Source of the DNA: an uncultured Bacteroidota bacterium
GTDB lineage: Bacteria > Bacteroidota > Bacteroidia > Chitinophagales > Saprospiraceae
DNA length: 64,000 bases
Direction of reading: 5' to 3'
Assembly (NCBI GenBank): GCA_937872515.1
Contig: CALMSX010000082.1
Span: 1 to 64,000 of the forward strand
The notes under the pieces were generated by a model. It saw only the letters and a list, made by a program, of their open reading frames with translations, was not told where the DNA came from and ran no database searches. The translations under genes and the position numbers were made by a program. The first letter of the stretch is position 1, and each line of letters starts with the position of its first letter. Shown here piece by piece: positions 52,801 through 61,059 of this stretch.

Positions 52801-53115
52801 AAAGTTACAGAACAAGATTACTTTACTAATTATGATCCTTCGGCTGCAACTTACATGATTGATGCCAGTTATATTAAGTTAAGAGAAATTGGATTGAATT
52901 ACAATTTGCCAAAAAATTGGTTAAAAACGGTGTCTGTTTCAGATGCAACAATTTCCCTCTATGGCAAAAACCTAAGGTACTGGTTACCGGATGAAAATAT
53001 ATATGCAGATCCAGAAATCAATGGTCCAGGACTTACCGGAAATGCCAATGGTGTTGAAACAACTCAGACTCCCTCTGCTCGGAGTATTGGAGTTAATTTA
53101 AAACTAACATTTTAA
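49897..53115 (+). CDS. SusC/RagA-family TonB-linked outer-membrane protein
   Basis: A 1072-residue TonB-dependent transporter that forms the barrel under a SusD lid for import of glycans or peptides. It has a signal peptide (MKKLSLLLFVLLGFAAAGLAQ) and a carboxypeptidase-D-like N-terminal domain (GSVKDSRGEPLIGANVIVQG, about 25-44). A TonB-box region (LLDEVVVTAMG) is followed by the plug ending NPDDIESVTILKGPSATSLYGSRGASGVVLIKTK. The rest is a long C-terminal barrel ending in the aromatic strand VNLKLTF. It is followed 3 nt later by SusD. No carbohydrate enzymes or regulator are adjacent, so the substrate is unknown. Confidence 0.95.
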   Translation: MKKLSLLLFVLLGFAAAGLAQKTVKGSVKDSRGEPLIGANVIVQGSDVGTVTDIDGMFSIVVPPGLKKLVVSYIGFNEQELDVTDQIQFDVTLTEGQLLDEVVVTAMGLERNSRNVVYANQTVSGEELLSSPNKNTLEALRGKTAGVRLTTGSGSVGASTRIVLRGEGSLTGNNNALIVVDGIPIDNESTSGGEGTSTSGYADYGNRFNDINPDDIESVTILKGPSATSLYGSRGASGVVLIKTKNGGSNKGSNMKIGVNSSYSTEEAIVVLKRQDKFGQGYDSAHLDSGENWSWGPALDGVVRPWTSPIDTDGDGALEALTRPYSAVPNQLQEFFNRGNTLSNSLSISGSTKGFTYYGSYSNLKQNGILDNTYYKRNTLTFSASAELSSRLKSDFKISYANTNQNTAQEGSRAFEGNNAYAMAIQSPVNIPLSELRDYNNPFHDINGYWGSYNSVNPYYILNEYGNGGKINNLLGNASLTYKLTDELSVVGRFGTNLVTTNVDTWTPRFTPATQLIWGDDLSLTSRNTKHSSLGDYTNFFKQNINLDMTFLANYSKALNSDWTLDISGGYNWFQRESKSLTGETVGGLVVSGWYNLNNSAQSSRSSQFNTLYRLYGALGNARIGYKNYAFLEYSARNDWSSTLPAENNSFFYNAIGGSVVVSDMFEIKNDFLNYMKIRANYGTSGKDAGLYLLKSTFVGNPTIQALGDYSIFFPLNGQPGFTTGNRIGNPNLRPELTSTIEFGADIGLLKDRVGLEYTYYNSNHSDQIVEISLPSSTGFTRTVANIGRMTNVGHEITLTLKPIYGMVKGLNWELFGTYSKNTNKVVKITDEINELVVGGPYTTGVSIVAREGLPFGTFKGLAPKTNDAGQVIVDPNTGFPLYTDEEVYLGSYQPDFLASLGTNLSYKGLSFNILFDIKQGGKFLSQTKFFTEFNGTAQNTIEHNREEYVFPNSVIDNGDGTFTQNDIKVTEQDYFTNYDPSAATYMIDASYIKLREIGLNYNLPKNWLKTVSVSDATISLYGKNLRYWLPDENIYADPEINGPGLTGNANGVETTQTPSARSIGVNLKLTF

Positions 53116-53118
53116 AAA

Positions 53119-54576
53119 TTGATGAGTATGAATATGAAATTTTCTATAAAGACATTTTTAGTTGTTTTGGTATTGGGAATCTCAAGTTGTGAAACTCCAT
53201 TTGATGAGGTTAACATAGATCCAAACAACTCACCAACAGCCCAGGAAAGTCAGATACTGTCAAGTGCCCTAGGACAAATAGGATACTTGGTTGATGGTAA
53301 CTTAAATCCAAGTTCTTTCTTATGGGCCCAATATTATACCTGGGGTATAGGTGTATCTATCGGTAACCAAGAACGATATGTTTCTGAACCTGATGATTTT
53401 GATGGTTATTGGGCACGAGCCTATTCCGACATTTTAATAGATTTAAAATTCTTAAGAAAAAGTGAAAGCCTAGCATATAAAGGCGTTTCAGATCTTTTGA
53501 CAGCCTATGTTTATCAAGGATTGGTTGACCACTTTGGCGATGTTCCTTTTTCGGAAGCAGTTTCAGGAGAAATTGCGGAAGGAGGAATTTTAACTCCAAA
53601 ATATGATAGTGGAGCTGCCATTTATAGCGAGCTAATTAAGATGGTTGATGCCGGATTAACAGATCTTGCAGTAGCTCCGGATGAAATTGGTGATGACGAC
53701 TACGTTTATCATGGCGACCTAACTAAATGGATCAAATTTGGTAATTCTCTCAAGTTGAGATTGTTAATGAGATTATCAGAATCTGCACCTAACGGTGAAG
53801 CTGTAAAATCTTTGATATCTGGTGGAAATTTCATTTCTTCCAGTCAAGATGTTGCAGAAATTCCCTTTACAGGTGTTGCAGGTAGTCAAAACCCTATGTA
53901 CGCTTCTTTCGAATGGGGTGTAGGCGACTTTTACTTTGCGAGCAATGCTTCTGTTAATGTATTGAATGATTTGAATGATCCAAGGATTACAGCATTTTAT
54001 TCTCCCGCATCTTCAGGAACCTTCAATGGTCAAATCAGGGGCATAAATCAGGGTACCATTGACAATGAGCCCTTCACTTCACCTGCTTCTGATTATAGTG
54101 GATCTTCTGATCAAGCTTATGGCGCCTCTAATTCTGTAATCCTTATGAGCGATTGGGAAGTTTGGTTTTTGCGTGCAGAAGCTGCAGCCCGATATGGTAC
54201 GGCTGACAATGATGATGCTGCATTTGCAAACGCCATTTCAAGTAATTTTAATTATTTGGGTGTTTCTGGTGCTTCAGCCTACACAGCGACACTCAACTAT
54301 GGTGGAAGTCTGGACAATAAGTTGGACAAAATTGCTGTTCAAAAATGGATTTCAATGAATGGCCTGCAAGAAGATGAAGGATGGATTGAAAGCAGGAGGT
54401 TCGACCGCCCATCCAGCAGACTTTTTACAAATGGCATTTTTCAATATCCACCTTTATCTGTTATAGCTAACAAGGCTTATCCTGCTTCCTGGTTATTTCC
54501 AGCTTCTGAAAGGAGCCTAAATCCCAATGCTCCATCTCAAAGAACTATTACGGATAAAATCTTTTGGGATAATTGA
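53119..54576 (+). CDS. SusD/RagB-family surface lipoprotein
   Basis: A 485-residue lipid-anchored lid of the SusC transporter. The signal ends at the lipobox cysteine in VLGISSCETPFDEVN, and the FDEVNIDPNNSPTA stretch that follows is typical of the SusD-like_2 branch. The internal helical repeats are of the TPR-like kind (YVYQGLVDHFGDVPFSEAVSG, WIKFGNSLKLRLLMRLSE). The first ATG is at 53119; ATG 53128 (MNMKFS) is an alternative. It pairs with the upstream SusC (3-nt gap) and is followed by another lipoprotein 21 nt later. Confidence 0.93.
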   Translation: MMSMNMKFSIKTFLVVLVLGISSCETPFDEVNIDPNNSPTAQESQILSSALGQIGYLVDGNLNPSSFLWAQYYTWGIGVSIGNQERYVSEPDDFDGYWARAYSDILIDLKFLRKSESLAYKGVSDLLTAYVYQGLVDHFGDVPFSEAVSGEIAEGGILTPKYDSGAAIYSELIKMVDAGLTDLAVAPDEIGDDDYVYHGDLTKWIKFGNSLKLRLLMRLSESAPNGEAVKSLISGGNFISSSQDVAEIPFTGVAGSQNPMYASFEWGVGDFYFASNASVNVLNDLNDPRITAFYSPASSGTFNGQIRGINQGTIDNEPFTSPASDYSGSSDQAYGASNSVILMSDWEVWFLRAEAAARYGTADNDDAAFANAISSNFNYLGVSGASAYTATLNYGGSLDNKLDKIAVQKWISMNGLQEDEGWIESRRFDRPSSRLFTNGIFQYPPLSVIANKAYPASWLFPASERSLNPNAPSQRTITDKIFWDN

Positions 54577-54597
54577 TAATAACTTAAAACAAAAAAT

Positions 54598-55332
54598 ATG
54601 AAACAAATATATTTCGCGGTTATTGCAGGCTTACTTTCAGTTTCATTGTCGAGTTGCGACTCGGTAGTAAATAGCGCTGAAGCATCGGAAATAACCTATT
54701 TGCCAAAATTGACAATGAATGGATCTTCGGAAATTGATCTGGGCTGTAACCCAAGTGGTGGATATACTGATGAAGGGTTAATAGCAGAAGAACAAGGCAA
54801 AGAAATTCCAGTAACAACCGTTATCACAGGCAAATACTTTGATGCTGGAGCCATTAATGGACCAGATATTTATAGCATTTCTTATAGCGCAGCTAATAAG
54901 GATGGCATTCCCGGTGCAGCTGAAAGGACAGTGATCTGGCAAGAATGTCAAGGTGACTTTGTTAACAGCATTGCAGGTATGTATTCTTCTGTTGTTGTTC
55001 GTAACGGGGTCTCAAGTGCACAGTATACTGATTTGGGTCCAATTATTATCAAAGATTTGGGAAGTGGAGTTTATCAACTTTCTGATGCCATTGGTGGATA
55101 TTACGATTTTGGCCGTGGATATGGTTATACCTATGCAGCAAGAGGTATGAAAGTAACTGCCAATGATTTAGCCACTAACAGCTTCACTCATACTGGTACG
55201 GTTGAAGTTGGTGATTTCGGTGGAGCTTTGATAATGAAGGATTTCAAAATTGATCCTGCAACAAAAACAATCAAATTCACAACTGATTGGGATGCAGGAT
55301 TTGTATTTGAAGTTACTTTAACTCAACTTTAG
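54598..55332 (+). CDS. Lipoprotein with DUF5011-like Ig domain (BT_2262-like)
   Basis: A 244-residue lipoprotein with the signal MKQIYFAVIAGLLSVSLSSC (Cys 20). The N-terminal half resembles the DUF5011/Ig-like module (GSSEIDLGCNPSGGYTDEG, then DIYSISYSAANKDG). The C-terminal half resembles the BT_2262 domain found in lipoproteins next to SusD genes (YQLSDAIGGYYDFGRGYG, then IKFTTDWDAG). Its place directly after SusD suggests a surface glycan- or peptide-binding accessory of the transporter. The ligand is unknown. Confidence 0.78.
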   Translation: MKQIYFAVIAGLLSVSLSSCDSVVNSAEASEITYLPKLTMNGSSEIDLGCNPSGGYTDEGLIAEEQGKEIPVTTVITGKYFDAGAINGPDIYSISYSAANKDGIPGAAERTVIWQECQGDFVNSIAGMYSSVVVRNGVSSAQYTDLGPIIIKDLGSGVYQLSDAIGGYYDFGRGYGYTYAARGMKVTANDLATNSFTHTGTVEVGDFGGALIMKDFKIDPATKTIKFTTDWDAGFVFEVTLTQL

Positions 55333-55354
55333 ATTATTTTTAATTAAAATAAAG

Positions 55355-55397
55355 CGTGCTCAGTTTCCAATGTGAATACTGAGCACGTTTTTATTTT
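55355..55397 (+). terminator. Intrinsic terminator of the SusC operon
   Basis: A perfect 10-bp stem CGTGCTCAGT (55355-55364) / ACTGAGCACG (55378-55387) with a 13-nt loop is followed by TTTTTATTTT. It ends transcription before the convergent purM gene and may work in both directions. Confidence 0.85.
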
Positions 55398-55444
55398 CCA
55401 ACAGACCCAATTCCGGTAACAGATAATATGATTTATTGTATTGC

Positions 55445-56596
55445 TTATTTGATTATTACCCGGGCTGTTTCGTCAGCAATAACCCTCCCAATTATATCTG
55501 CCTTAATACCCAATTCATCCGCCATTTGTATCATTGTTAAGGCGGCGGCATGGTCTGGGGTATAAATTTCAAGTCGGGTGCCCATATTGAATACCCTGAA
55601 CATTTCTTCGGTGGAACTTCCTGATTCTTGCTGGATCACCTTAAATAAGGGTGGAACAGGAAGTACATTGTCTTTGACAGCGCATAAACCCTCAGGAATA
55701 AACTTTTCAACCTTGTACAAGCCACCTCCGGTATTGTGTATTATTCCATGAATGTGTGCCTTCAACGCTGGGATAAGGCGAGACAGCAAAGGTAAAAATG
55801 TTCGGGTTGGTGACAGCACCAGCTTGCCCAGGGTTATTGACTGTCCATCGATTTCAAGGGTGTCGGTGAGCTTTTTACTTCCGGCATAAACCAGCGAAGA
55901 AGGTAGGGCAGGGTCAAAAGTTTCAGGGTACTTTTCACGGTATTCAGATGAAAATACATCGTGTCTGGCAGAGGTAAGGCCGTTGCTGCCCATTCCCCCG
56001 TTATAGGATGATTCGTATTGCGCTTGTCCATATCCGGCAAAACCTACAATGTAATCGCCATCTTCTATGCTGATATCAATGACATCTGCTTTTTTCATTC
56101 TGGCAAAAACGGTAAACCCTACATCCGCTGTCCTTACAATGTCGCCCACGTCTGCAGTTTCTCCACCGGCCAGGTGCATTTGAACTCCATGACTGGCCAA
56201 CATGGCAGCAAATTTGGGAGCAGCGCCTATCAGTGTTTCTAAAACTTCACCGGGTACCAGGGTCTTATTTCTTCCAATGGTTGAGGATACAATGAATCCA
56301 TTGGTGCAACCCGAACAGGCCATGTCATCGATGTTCATCACAAGGGCATCTTGCACAATTCCTTCCCAAACACTCAAATCACCGGTTTCTTTCCAATATA
56401 AATAGGCCAGACTGGTCTTAGTTCCTGCAGTATCAGCATGCATCAGATTGCAATAATTTTCATCACCGGCTGCTACATCGGGTAATATTTTACAAAATGC
56501 ATTGGGAAAAAGTCCTTTATCCAGGTTTTTTATCGCCTTATGTACTTCTGATTTATCCGCTGAAACCCCCCTTTGTTCATATCTCCCTGAAGACAT
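55445..56596 (-). CDS. purM: Phosphoribosylformylglycinamidine cyclo-ligase (AIR synthase)
   Basis: PurM closes the imidazole ring in purine synthesis, using ATP and formylglycinamidine ribonucleotide. The 383-residue protein is the diverged Bacteroidota form. Recognisable counterparts of the PurM motifs are HADTAGTKTSLAYL (about 53-66), NIDDMACSGC (about 88-97), HLAGGETADVGDI (about 140-152), GSNGLTSARHDVFS (about 204-217) and HNTGGGLYKVEKFIPEG (about 289-305). It has its own -7 box. purL lies in the same region on the same strand, 4.5 kb away. Confidence 0.88.
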   Translation of the reverse strand: MSSGRYEQRGVSADKSEVHKAIKNLDKGLFPNAFCKILPDVAAGDENYCNLMHADTAGTKTSLAYLYWKETGDLSVWEGIVQDALVMNIDDMACSGCTNGFIVSSTIGRNKTLVPGEVLETLIGAAPKFAAMLASHGVQMHLAGGETADVGDIVRTADVGFTVFARMKKADVIDISIEDGDYIVGFAGYGQAQYESSYNGGMGSNGLTSARHDVFSSEYREKYPETFDPALPSSLVYAGSKKLTDTLEIDGQSITLGKLVLSPTRTFLPLLSRLIPALKAHIHGIIHNTGGGLYKVEKFIPEGLCAVKDNVLPVPPLFKVIQQESGSSTEEMFRVFNMGTRLEIYTPDHAAALTMIQMADELGIKADIIGRVIADETARVIIK

Positions 56597-56612
56597 TTTG
56601 TATTATTTTTTG

Positions 56613-56620
56613 CAAATATA
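56613..56620 (-). promoter_or_regulatory. -7 box of purM
   Basis: Minus-strand TATATTTG, a perfect TAnnTTTG match, 16 nt before the purM ATG. No clear -33 TTG. Confidence 0.45.
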
Positions 56621-56801
56621 GCTCCCAAAGCCATCTAAATTGGCTCTTATGTGGGGGAAATATGTAAAAAAATTGTCTTATATTCAGAAATATTTGTCAA
56701 CTTTACATCAGTTTGGACAGTATTTCCTCGCTTGAGTTAGGTCATTTCTGTTCTTTTTTATTCTCCCATTTTATGATTTTGTAAAACATTGAACCGAAAC
56801 T

Positions 56802-56831
56802 TTGTTCCTGGAAGATAATATATTATTTTTG
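56802..56831 (+). promoter_or_regulatory. Promoter of the barrel-protein gene
   Basis: TTG (56802-56804), 19-nt spacer and TATTTTTG (56824-56831), matching the Bacteroidota consensus. Confidence 0.55.
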
Positions 56832-56973
56832 TTAATGTGTTTTTTTAACTTTGGCATATAAAATATTGTTAGGGACTTAAATAGGGGTAACATGGGAAAT
56901 TTTTTGTCGTATATATATAATATTAAAGATTTTTGTTCGTTTGAATAATAACAACAACAATCAGGAACTTTAA

Positions 56974-57621
56974 ATGAAATACAAAATGAGAAACACTTTA
57001 TTAATGGCTGCGTTTTTGATGACCACCTTTGTAGCCATGGCCCAGGGAACAGTCGGATTTAAAACCAGTATCGGCATCATCCCAACCCGTCCGGAATCTG
57101 TATATGCTGGAAATGAAAATGATTATGTAACCCACAAAATTACCTTCGCCAACGCTACACCGGTTTTTGGTGCAGGTATCTATGCCAAAAAAGTGATGGG
57201 CTGGAGTTATCTTCAGGTAGACGCTTTATTTAGTTCTTACAACCTTGGCTTTGATCAGGTAACTTACAACACAAGAGATATACAACCTAAAAGGGTAACA
57301 GAGAATTGGAAAAACCTTGACCTCGTTATCAATGCAGGTATTACTTCTAATAATGTCAGATTGGGATTTGGCCCAGTGTTTCACTTCCTGGCTGACCACA
57401 CTTCTGCTTTCGACGAAATTCCTACCTACGTAGAAAAACTGGCACCCATGACATATGGTTTTTCAGGTGCTGTTGGATACGACATCGGCAACCTTGCCAT
57501 CGATTTAAGGTACGAAAATGCCCTTACCACCATTGGTGACCACGTATTTTTCGGTGCCGCAAAATCAAAATTTAAGACAGGAGCCAACCAAATCTCACTG
57601 TCTGTAGGATACGGCTTTTAA
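56974..57621 (+). CDS. Small outer-membrane beta-barrel protein
   Basis: A 215-residue exported protein with the signal MRNTLLMAAFLMTTFVAMAQ. The mature chain alternates strands and turns (TVGFKTSIGIIP, SYLQVDALFSSYNLGF, NLDLVINAGITSNNVRLGFGPVFHFL, LAIDLRYENALTTIG). It ends in an aromatic barrel strand, ISLSVGYGF, as in PorT/OmpA-like small barrels. No specific function can be assigned. It has a strong promoter, a long leader and its own terminator, so it is an independent and probably well-expressed unit. Confidence 0.75.
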   Translation: MKYKMRNTLLMAAFLMTTFVAMAQGTVGFKTSIGIIPTRPESVYAGNENDYVTHKITFANATPVFGAGIYAKKVMGWSYLQVDALFSSYNLGFDQVTYNTRDIQPKRVTENWKNLDLVINAGITSNNVRLGFGPVFHFLADHTSAFDEIPTYVEKLAPMTYGFSGAVGYDIGNLAIDLRYENALTTIGDHVFFGAAKSKFKTGANQISLSVGYGF

Positions 57622-57666
57622 GCAAAGCCCTTTCAAATAAGCTACCATTTTAAATAAATACATGGA

Positions 57667-57692
57667 AGACCCGTTTACGGGTCTTTTTTTTT
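57667..57692 (+). terminator. Intrinsic terminator of the barrel-protein gene
   Basis: A perfect 7-bp stem AGACCCG / CGGGTCT with a TTTA loop (57667-57684) is followed by eight T. Confidence 0.88.
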
Positions 57693-57758
57693 GTCCCTAT
57701 GCCAGACCCATTTTGTTTATTTTATATCATACCTTCGTTGTGAAAAAGTTGAACATTA

Positions 57759-58628
57759 ATGCTGCTCTTTTGTATTCTTCTTAACGTTGTTGTTGCCATA
57801 ATCTTTAAGGTTTTTCCTCGGTTTAATATCGATGTTAAAAGAGCCATTATTGTCAATTATTTTACCTGTGTAGCTACGGCCTGGGCCGCGGATTATACTG
57901 AATTCAACACCCATCTTCCAATGGTGAAAGACTTTGCCGTTTGGACCCTGCCAATGGGCATTCTATTTTTTATGGTTTTTTTAGTCATTGGCAAAACGGT
58001 AGCATCTTATGGGGTTCTGGTAGCTACTACTTCCCAAAAACTCTCACTCATCCTCCCGGTGGTGATTGCCCTCTTGTTTTATGGTGAACCGCTTACCACT
58101 TGGAAACTGCCGGGTTTGCTCGCTGCAATAGGAGCAGTCATTTATATCAATGCTGATGGAAGTCCAAAACTACCCAAATGGAGTTCTTTAACCGCTTTGT
58201 CGTTGCCCCTGCTCACGTGGCTGGGCTCAAGTGCGGTAGACCTCAGTCTTTTTCTCTCTGAAAAATACCAGGCAGCAAACGGACACAATTTGCTGTTTAC
58301 AGCCTCCCTCTTTTTTTTTGCAGGCCTGAGCGGCTTACTTTTTGTGCTGTTTCAAGACCTTAAAACCGGCTCTTCATGGAAAAAAAAGGACATCATTGCC
58401 GGGATTTGTCTGGGCATACCCAACTTTTTTTCCATCTACCTGATAGTTGTCCTCCTCTCTGATGGATGGCAGGGCAGTATTTTGTTTCCAATGCTGAATG
58501 TGGCCATCATCCTGATTACAACGCTGGTCGGCTTATTTGTATTTAAAGAAGACTTTAATCGAAATCGAAAAGCAGGAATAGTTTTAGCCATCTTAGCGAT
58601 CATATTACTATCAATGCCATGGAAATAA
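57759..58628 (+). CDS. EamA/DMT-family transporter
   Basis: A 289-residue protein with about ten membrane helices in two halves, as in the drug/metabolite transporter superfamily. It shows the repeated pattern of GxxxP helices and the conserved Glu-Pro stretch (LLFYGEPLTTWKLPGLLAAIGAVIY, about 106-130; LFVFKEDFNRNRKAGIVLAILAIILLS at the end). The substrate cannot be predicted. Its stop overlaps the next gene by 10 nt, so it is co-transcribed with yigZ and coaE. Confidence 0.82.
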   Translation: MLLFCILLNVVVAIIFKVFPRFNIDVKRAIIVNYFTCVATAWAADYTEFNTHLPMVKDFAVWTLPMGILFFMVFLVIGKTVASYGVLVATTSQKLSLILPVVIALLFYGEPLTTWKLPGLLAAIGAVIYINADGSPKLPKWSSLTALSLPLLTWLGSSAVDLSLFLSEKYQAANGHNLLFTASLFFFAGLSGLLFVLFQDLKTGSSWKKKDIIAGICLGIPNFFSIYLIVVLLSDGWQGSILFPMLNVAIILITTLVGLFVFKEDFNRNRKAGIVLAILAIILLSMPWK

Positions 58629-59287
58629 AGAGTGACACTTTTTATACCATCGCAGAAGCCGCCATCACCGACACGCGGGAAAAGGCCAGTAAATTTATTG
58701 CCTATGCCTACCCACTTCAGGATGAGACAGAGGTAGAGGTACGACTGGGTGCCCTGTGGAAGTTACATCCCAAAGCTACCCACATCTGTTATGCCTACAA
58801 GCTGGGATCAGATGGAAATCGATTCAGAATGGTAGACGACGGAGAACCCTCCAATACGGCAGGCAAGCCTATTTATGGTCAAATTTTGAGTCGTGGGCTT
58901 ACCGATACCGCCGTCTTTGTGGTGCGTTACTATGGAGGTACAAAATTGGGTGCTTCCGGACTCATTTCTGCTTATAAGGAAGCCGCATCTGAGGTGTTGG
59001 ACCTGGCAGGAAAAGTTGAAAAACAAGAATTGATGAAAGCCTTTTTTAGCATTGATTACGCAGAAATGGGCCAGGTTTTGAACGCCTTAAAATCAGTAGA
59101 TTTTGAAATCATAGACAAACACTTTGGTGAAATGGCTAAGGTAGAAGTGACTTGCGGACTTGCTGATTTTGATCAAAAATGGCACCAGCTTAAATGTCTG
59201 TTGCTTGCCTTGCCCGATGAAATGGTAGATGAAAAAACGGTGGTACCTTTCTGCCAATTGGTCAATAAAACCATTTTCAGGCCATGA
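58619..59287 (+). CDS. yigZ: YigZ/IMPACT-family protein
   Basis: A 222-residue member of the YigZ/IMPACT family. The N-terminal UPF0029 domain has THICYAYKLG and DDGEPSNTAGKPIYGQI, and the signature VRYYGGTKLGASGLISAYKEAA (about 101-122). The C-terminal half is the DUF1949 domain with an EF-G domain IV-like fold. The biological role is not settled; eukaryotic IMPACT modulates translation initiation. It overlaps coaE by 4 nt and the transporter by 10 nt. Confidence 0.9.
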   Translation: MEIKSDTFYTIAEAAITDTREKASKFIAYAYPLQDETEVEVRLGALWKLHPKATHICYAYKLGSDGNRFRMVDDGEPSNTAGKPIYGQILSRGLTDTAVFVVRYYGGTKLGASGLISAYKEAASEVLDLAGKVEKQELMKAFFSIDYAEMGQVLNALKSVDFEIIDKHFGEMAKVEVTCGLADFDQKWHQLKCLLLALPDEMVDEKTVVPFCQLVNKTIFRP

Positions 59288-59871
59288 TCAAATTGGGAAT
59301 TACAGGGGGCATTGGCAGCGGCAAATCGACAGTATGCCGCATTTTTGAAATGTTGGGTGTGCCTGTATATTATGCAGATGACAGAGCCAAACAAATCATG
59401 ACCGCTAATAAGCAAGTCAAAAAAGCCATTATTGATGTTTTTGGTAAGCAGGCATATTTTTCTAATGGCCGCATCAATCGTAAGTATATTTCTGCCATTG
59501 TATTTCAACATCCTGAAAAAAGGAGTCTCTTAAATGCCATTGTACACCCGGCAGTCATCGAAGATGGCCGCAGATGGAATGAATCACAAAATGCTGCGGT
59601 AACACTTAAAGAAGCGGCTTTGCTCATCCAATCTGGCAGCCACAAAGAGATGGACTATGTAATTCTGGTGGAATGCCCACTAGAACTTAGAATACCCCGG
59701 GTCATGAAACGAAACAAGTTGTCTAAACAGGAAGTACTCAACAGAATTCAAAGTCAGATGTCGGACGAAGAAATGAGACAATTTGCCGATTTTATAATCC
59801 ACAATGATGGTCAGGTTTCATTGATCCACCAGGTACTGAAAATTTACAGGGAGATAATTAAAACAAAATAA
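59284..59871 (+). CDS. coaE: Dephospho-CoA kinase
   Basis: CoaE phosphorylates dephospho-CoA at the 3'-hydroxyl, the last step of coenzyme A synthesis. The 195-residue protein has the P-loop GITGGIGSGKST (5-16), VYYADDRAKQI with the conserved aspartates (about 28-38), IVHPAV (about 85-90) and VECPLELRIPRVMKRN (about 132-147). It is the third gene of the EamA-yigZ-coaE operon and ends at a terminator. Confidence 0.94.
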   Translation: MIKLGITGGIGSGKSTVCRIFEMLGVPVYYADDRAKQIMTANKQVKKAIIDVFGKQAYFSNGRINRKYISAIVFQHPEKRSLLNAIVHPAVIEDGRRWNESQNAAVTLKEAALLIQSGSHKEMDYVILVECPLELRIPRVMKRNKLSKQEVLNRIQSQMSDEEMRQFADFIIHNDGQVSLIHQVLKIYREIIKTK

Positions 59872-59873
59872 AA

Positions 59874-59915
59874 AAGCGAAACCCGGCTTATTGGATCTCG
59901 CTTCTTTTTATTTTT
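59874..59915. terminator. Bidirectional terminator between coaE and the TlpA-like gene
   Basis: The stem AAGCGA (59874-59879) / TCGCTT (59898-59903) has an 18-nt, weakly paired loop. It is followed by TTTTTATTTTT on the plus strand and by T-rich sequence on the minus strand, and separates convergent genes. Confidence 0.6.
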
Positions 59916-59927
59916 AAGATGAATAAT

Positions 59928-61046
59928 CTAGAGGTGTTTTAAAACTTCTTCCTCAAGATTATACCTCGGGTCAATAGCGGCAATCTTTCCGTTTTTATCT
60001 ACCAAAAATGTTTTAGGAATAGATGATACGCCATAGGTAGCTGCAGCGGTACTGTCCCATTTTTTAAGGTCACTCACGTGTCCGTTCCAGCTAAGGTTGT
60101 CCTGGGCAATGGCTCCCAACCACCTTTCTTTTGATCTATCCAGGTTTTGTTGGATCTGATTGGCATCGCCCTGCAAGGAAGCACGTGTTCTATTGTCCAC
60201 ACCATCCAGAGATACACTAAAAACATCGAAGCCCTTGGCCTTGTATTTGTTGTATATTTCTACAACATGCGGATTGGCTTTGCGGCAAGGTCCACACCAG
60301 CTGGCCCAAAAATCTATCAGCACTACCTTGCCCTTGTAGTCTGACAACTTTTTGATTTTACCATCTACCCCTTCAAGGGCAATTTCTGGTGCATCCATAC
60401 CCAATTGGATTTTGGAGGTTGCCATCCTTCTGGCTGCCTGTTTCATCAATGATGACGCAATGGTTTCGTATTCCGCTGCAAAATCTACACCCGTTGCTTT
60501 TACGCGGGCAGCTACTTTTTGATGAAGTTCGGCAAATTCTTCTCTGAATGTAAACATCCTTGAGGCAATCATAAAAGAAACCATAGGGTCTGCTTCTTTT
60601 TCTGCCAACTCTGTCAATCGGGTAAGATCTATGTCTTTCCTTACGAATCCCTGGACAACTGCCAAAAACTTTTCTGTAAGTTTGGAGCCGGTAACCTTGT
60701 AATCCATGTTTTGTAATGTATTGAGATCACCGGTAATCACTACATCTTTTTCCGATCCATCAGAAATAAATTCAAGCGATTTGGCACCTAATGTGATTCG
60801 ATAAATCCCTTTTTGGATTCCTTCCGGAAGTGAAAAAGTGAAACTGCCATCGGCACTTGTTTTTTCTGCTGCCAGCCTTACATTGCTGGTGGTACTAAGT
60901 CCCACCTTGTCAAGAAAGATACTCATGTCTCCGGCATTCTGAATTTTGCCTGAGACAGAGGTTCCATTCATGGCACCACAAGCAACAAAAATGCCCGCAA
61001 ACAGGAGAAACAAATAAATGATTCTGAAATTCTGCATGTATATCAC
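59928..61046 (-). CDS. TlpA-like thioredoxin-domain lipoprotein
   Basis: A 372-residue lipoprotein (lipobox in FLLFAGIFVACG). Residues about 25-130 form a DUF4369-like beta domain. A helical linker is followed by a C-terminal thioredoxin fold with WASWCGPCRKANP (about 249-261), the resolving pair CGPC, and the cis-proline segment VSSIPKTFLVDKNGKI. It resembles the TlpA/ResA proteins common in Bacteroidota, thought to act in periplasmic thiol reduction. ATG 61037 (MQNFRII) is an alternative start. It lies 13 nt after purL, on the same strand. Confidence 0.88.
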   Translation of the reverse strand: MIYMQNFRIIYLFLLFAGIFVACGAMNGTSVSGKIQNAGDMSIFLDKVGLSTTSNVRLAAEKTSADGSFTFSLPEGIQKGIYRITLGAKSLEFISDGSEKDVVITGDLNTLQNMDYKVTGSKLTEKFLAVVQGFVRKDIDLTRLTELAEKEADPMVSFMIASRMFTFREEFAELHQKVAARVKATGVDFAAEYETIASSLMKQAARRMATSKIQLGMDAPEIALEGVDGKIKKLSDYKGKVVLIDFWASWCGPCRKANPHVVEIYNKYKAKGFDVFSVSLDGVDNRTRASLQGDANQIQQNLDRSKERWLGAIAQDNLSWNGHVSDLKKWDSTAAATYGVSSIPKTFLVDKNGKIAAIDPRYNLEEEVLKHL

Positions 61047-61059
61047 TAAGTTTTATTGT

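Larger units (their letters stand above)
56597..56973. other. Divergent intergenic region between purM and a barrel-protein gene
   Basis: This 377-nt, very AT-rich gap holds no convincing gene. On the minus side the purM -7 box is at 56613-56620. On the plus side are the promoter at 56802-56831 and a second perfect box, TAACTTTG, at 56846-56853. The transcript upstream of the barrel gene would have a leader of about 110-140 nt; no clear secondary structure was recognised in it. Confidence 0.6.

Noticed and set aside
56597-56973. A riboswitch in the long leader upstream of the barrel-protein gene
   Set aside because: The sequence is almost entirely A/T with no recognisable conserved motif or stable stems; only promoter boxes can be supported.
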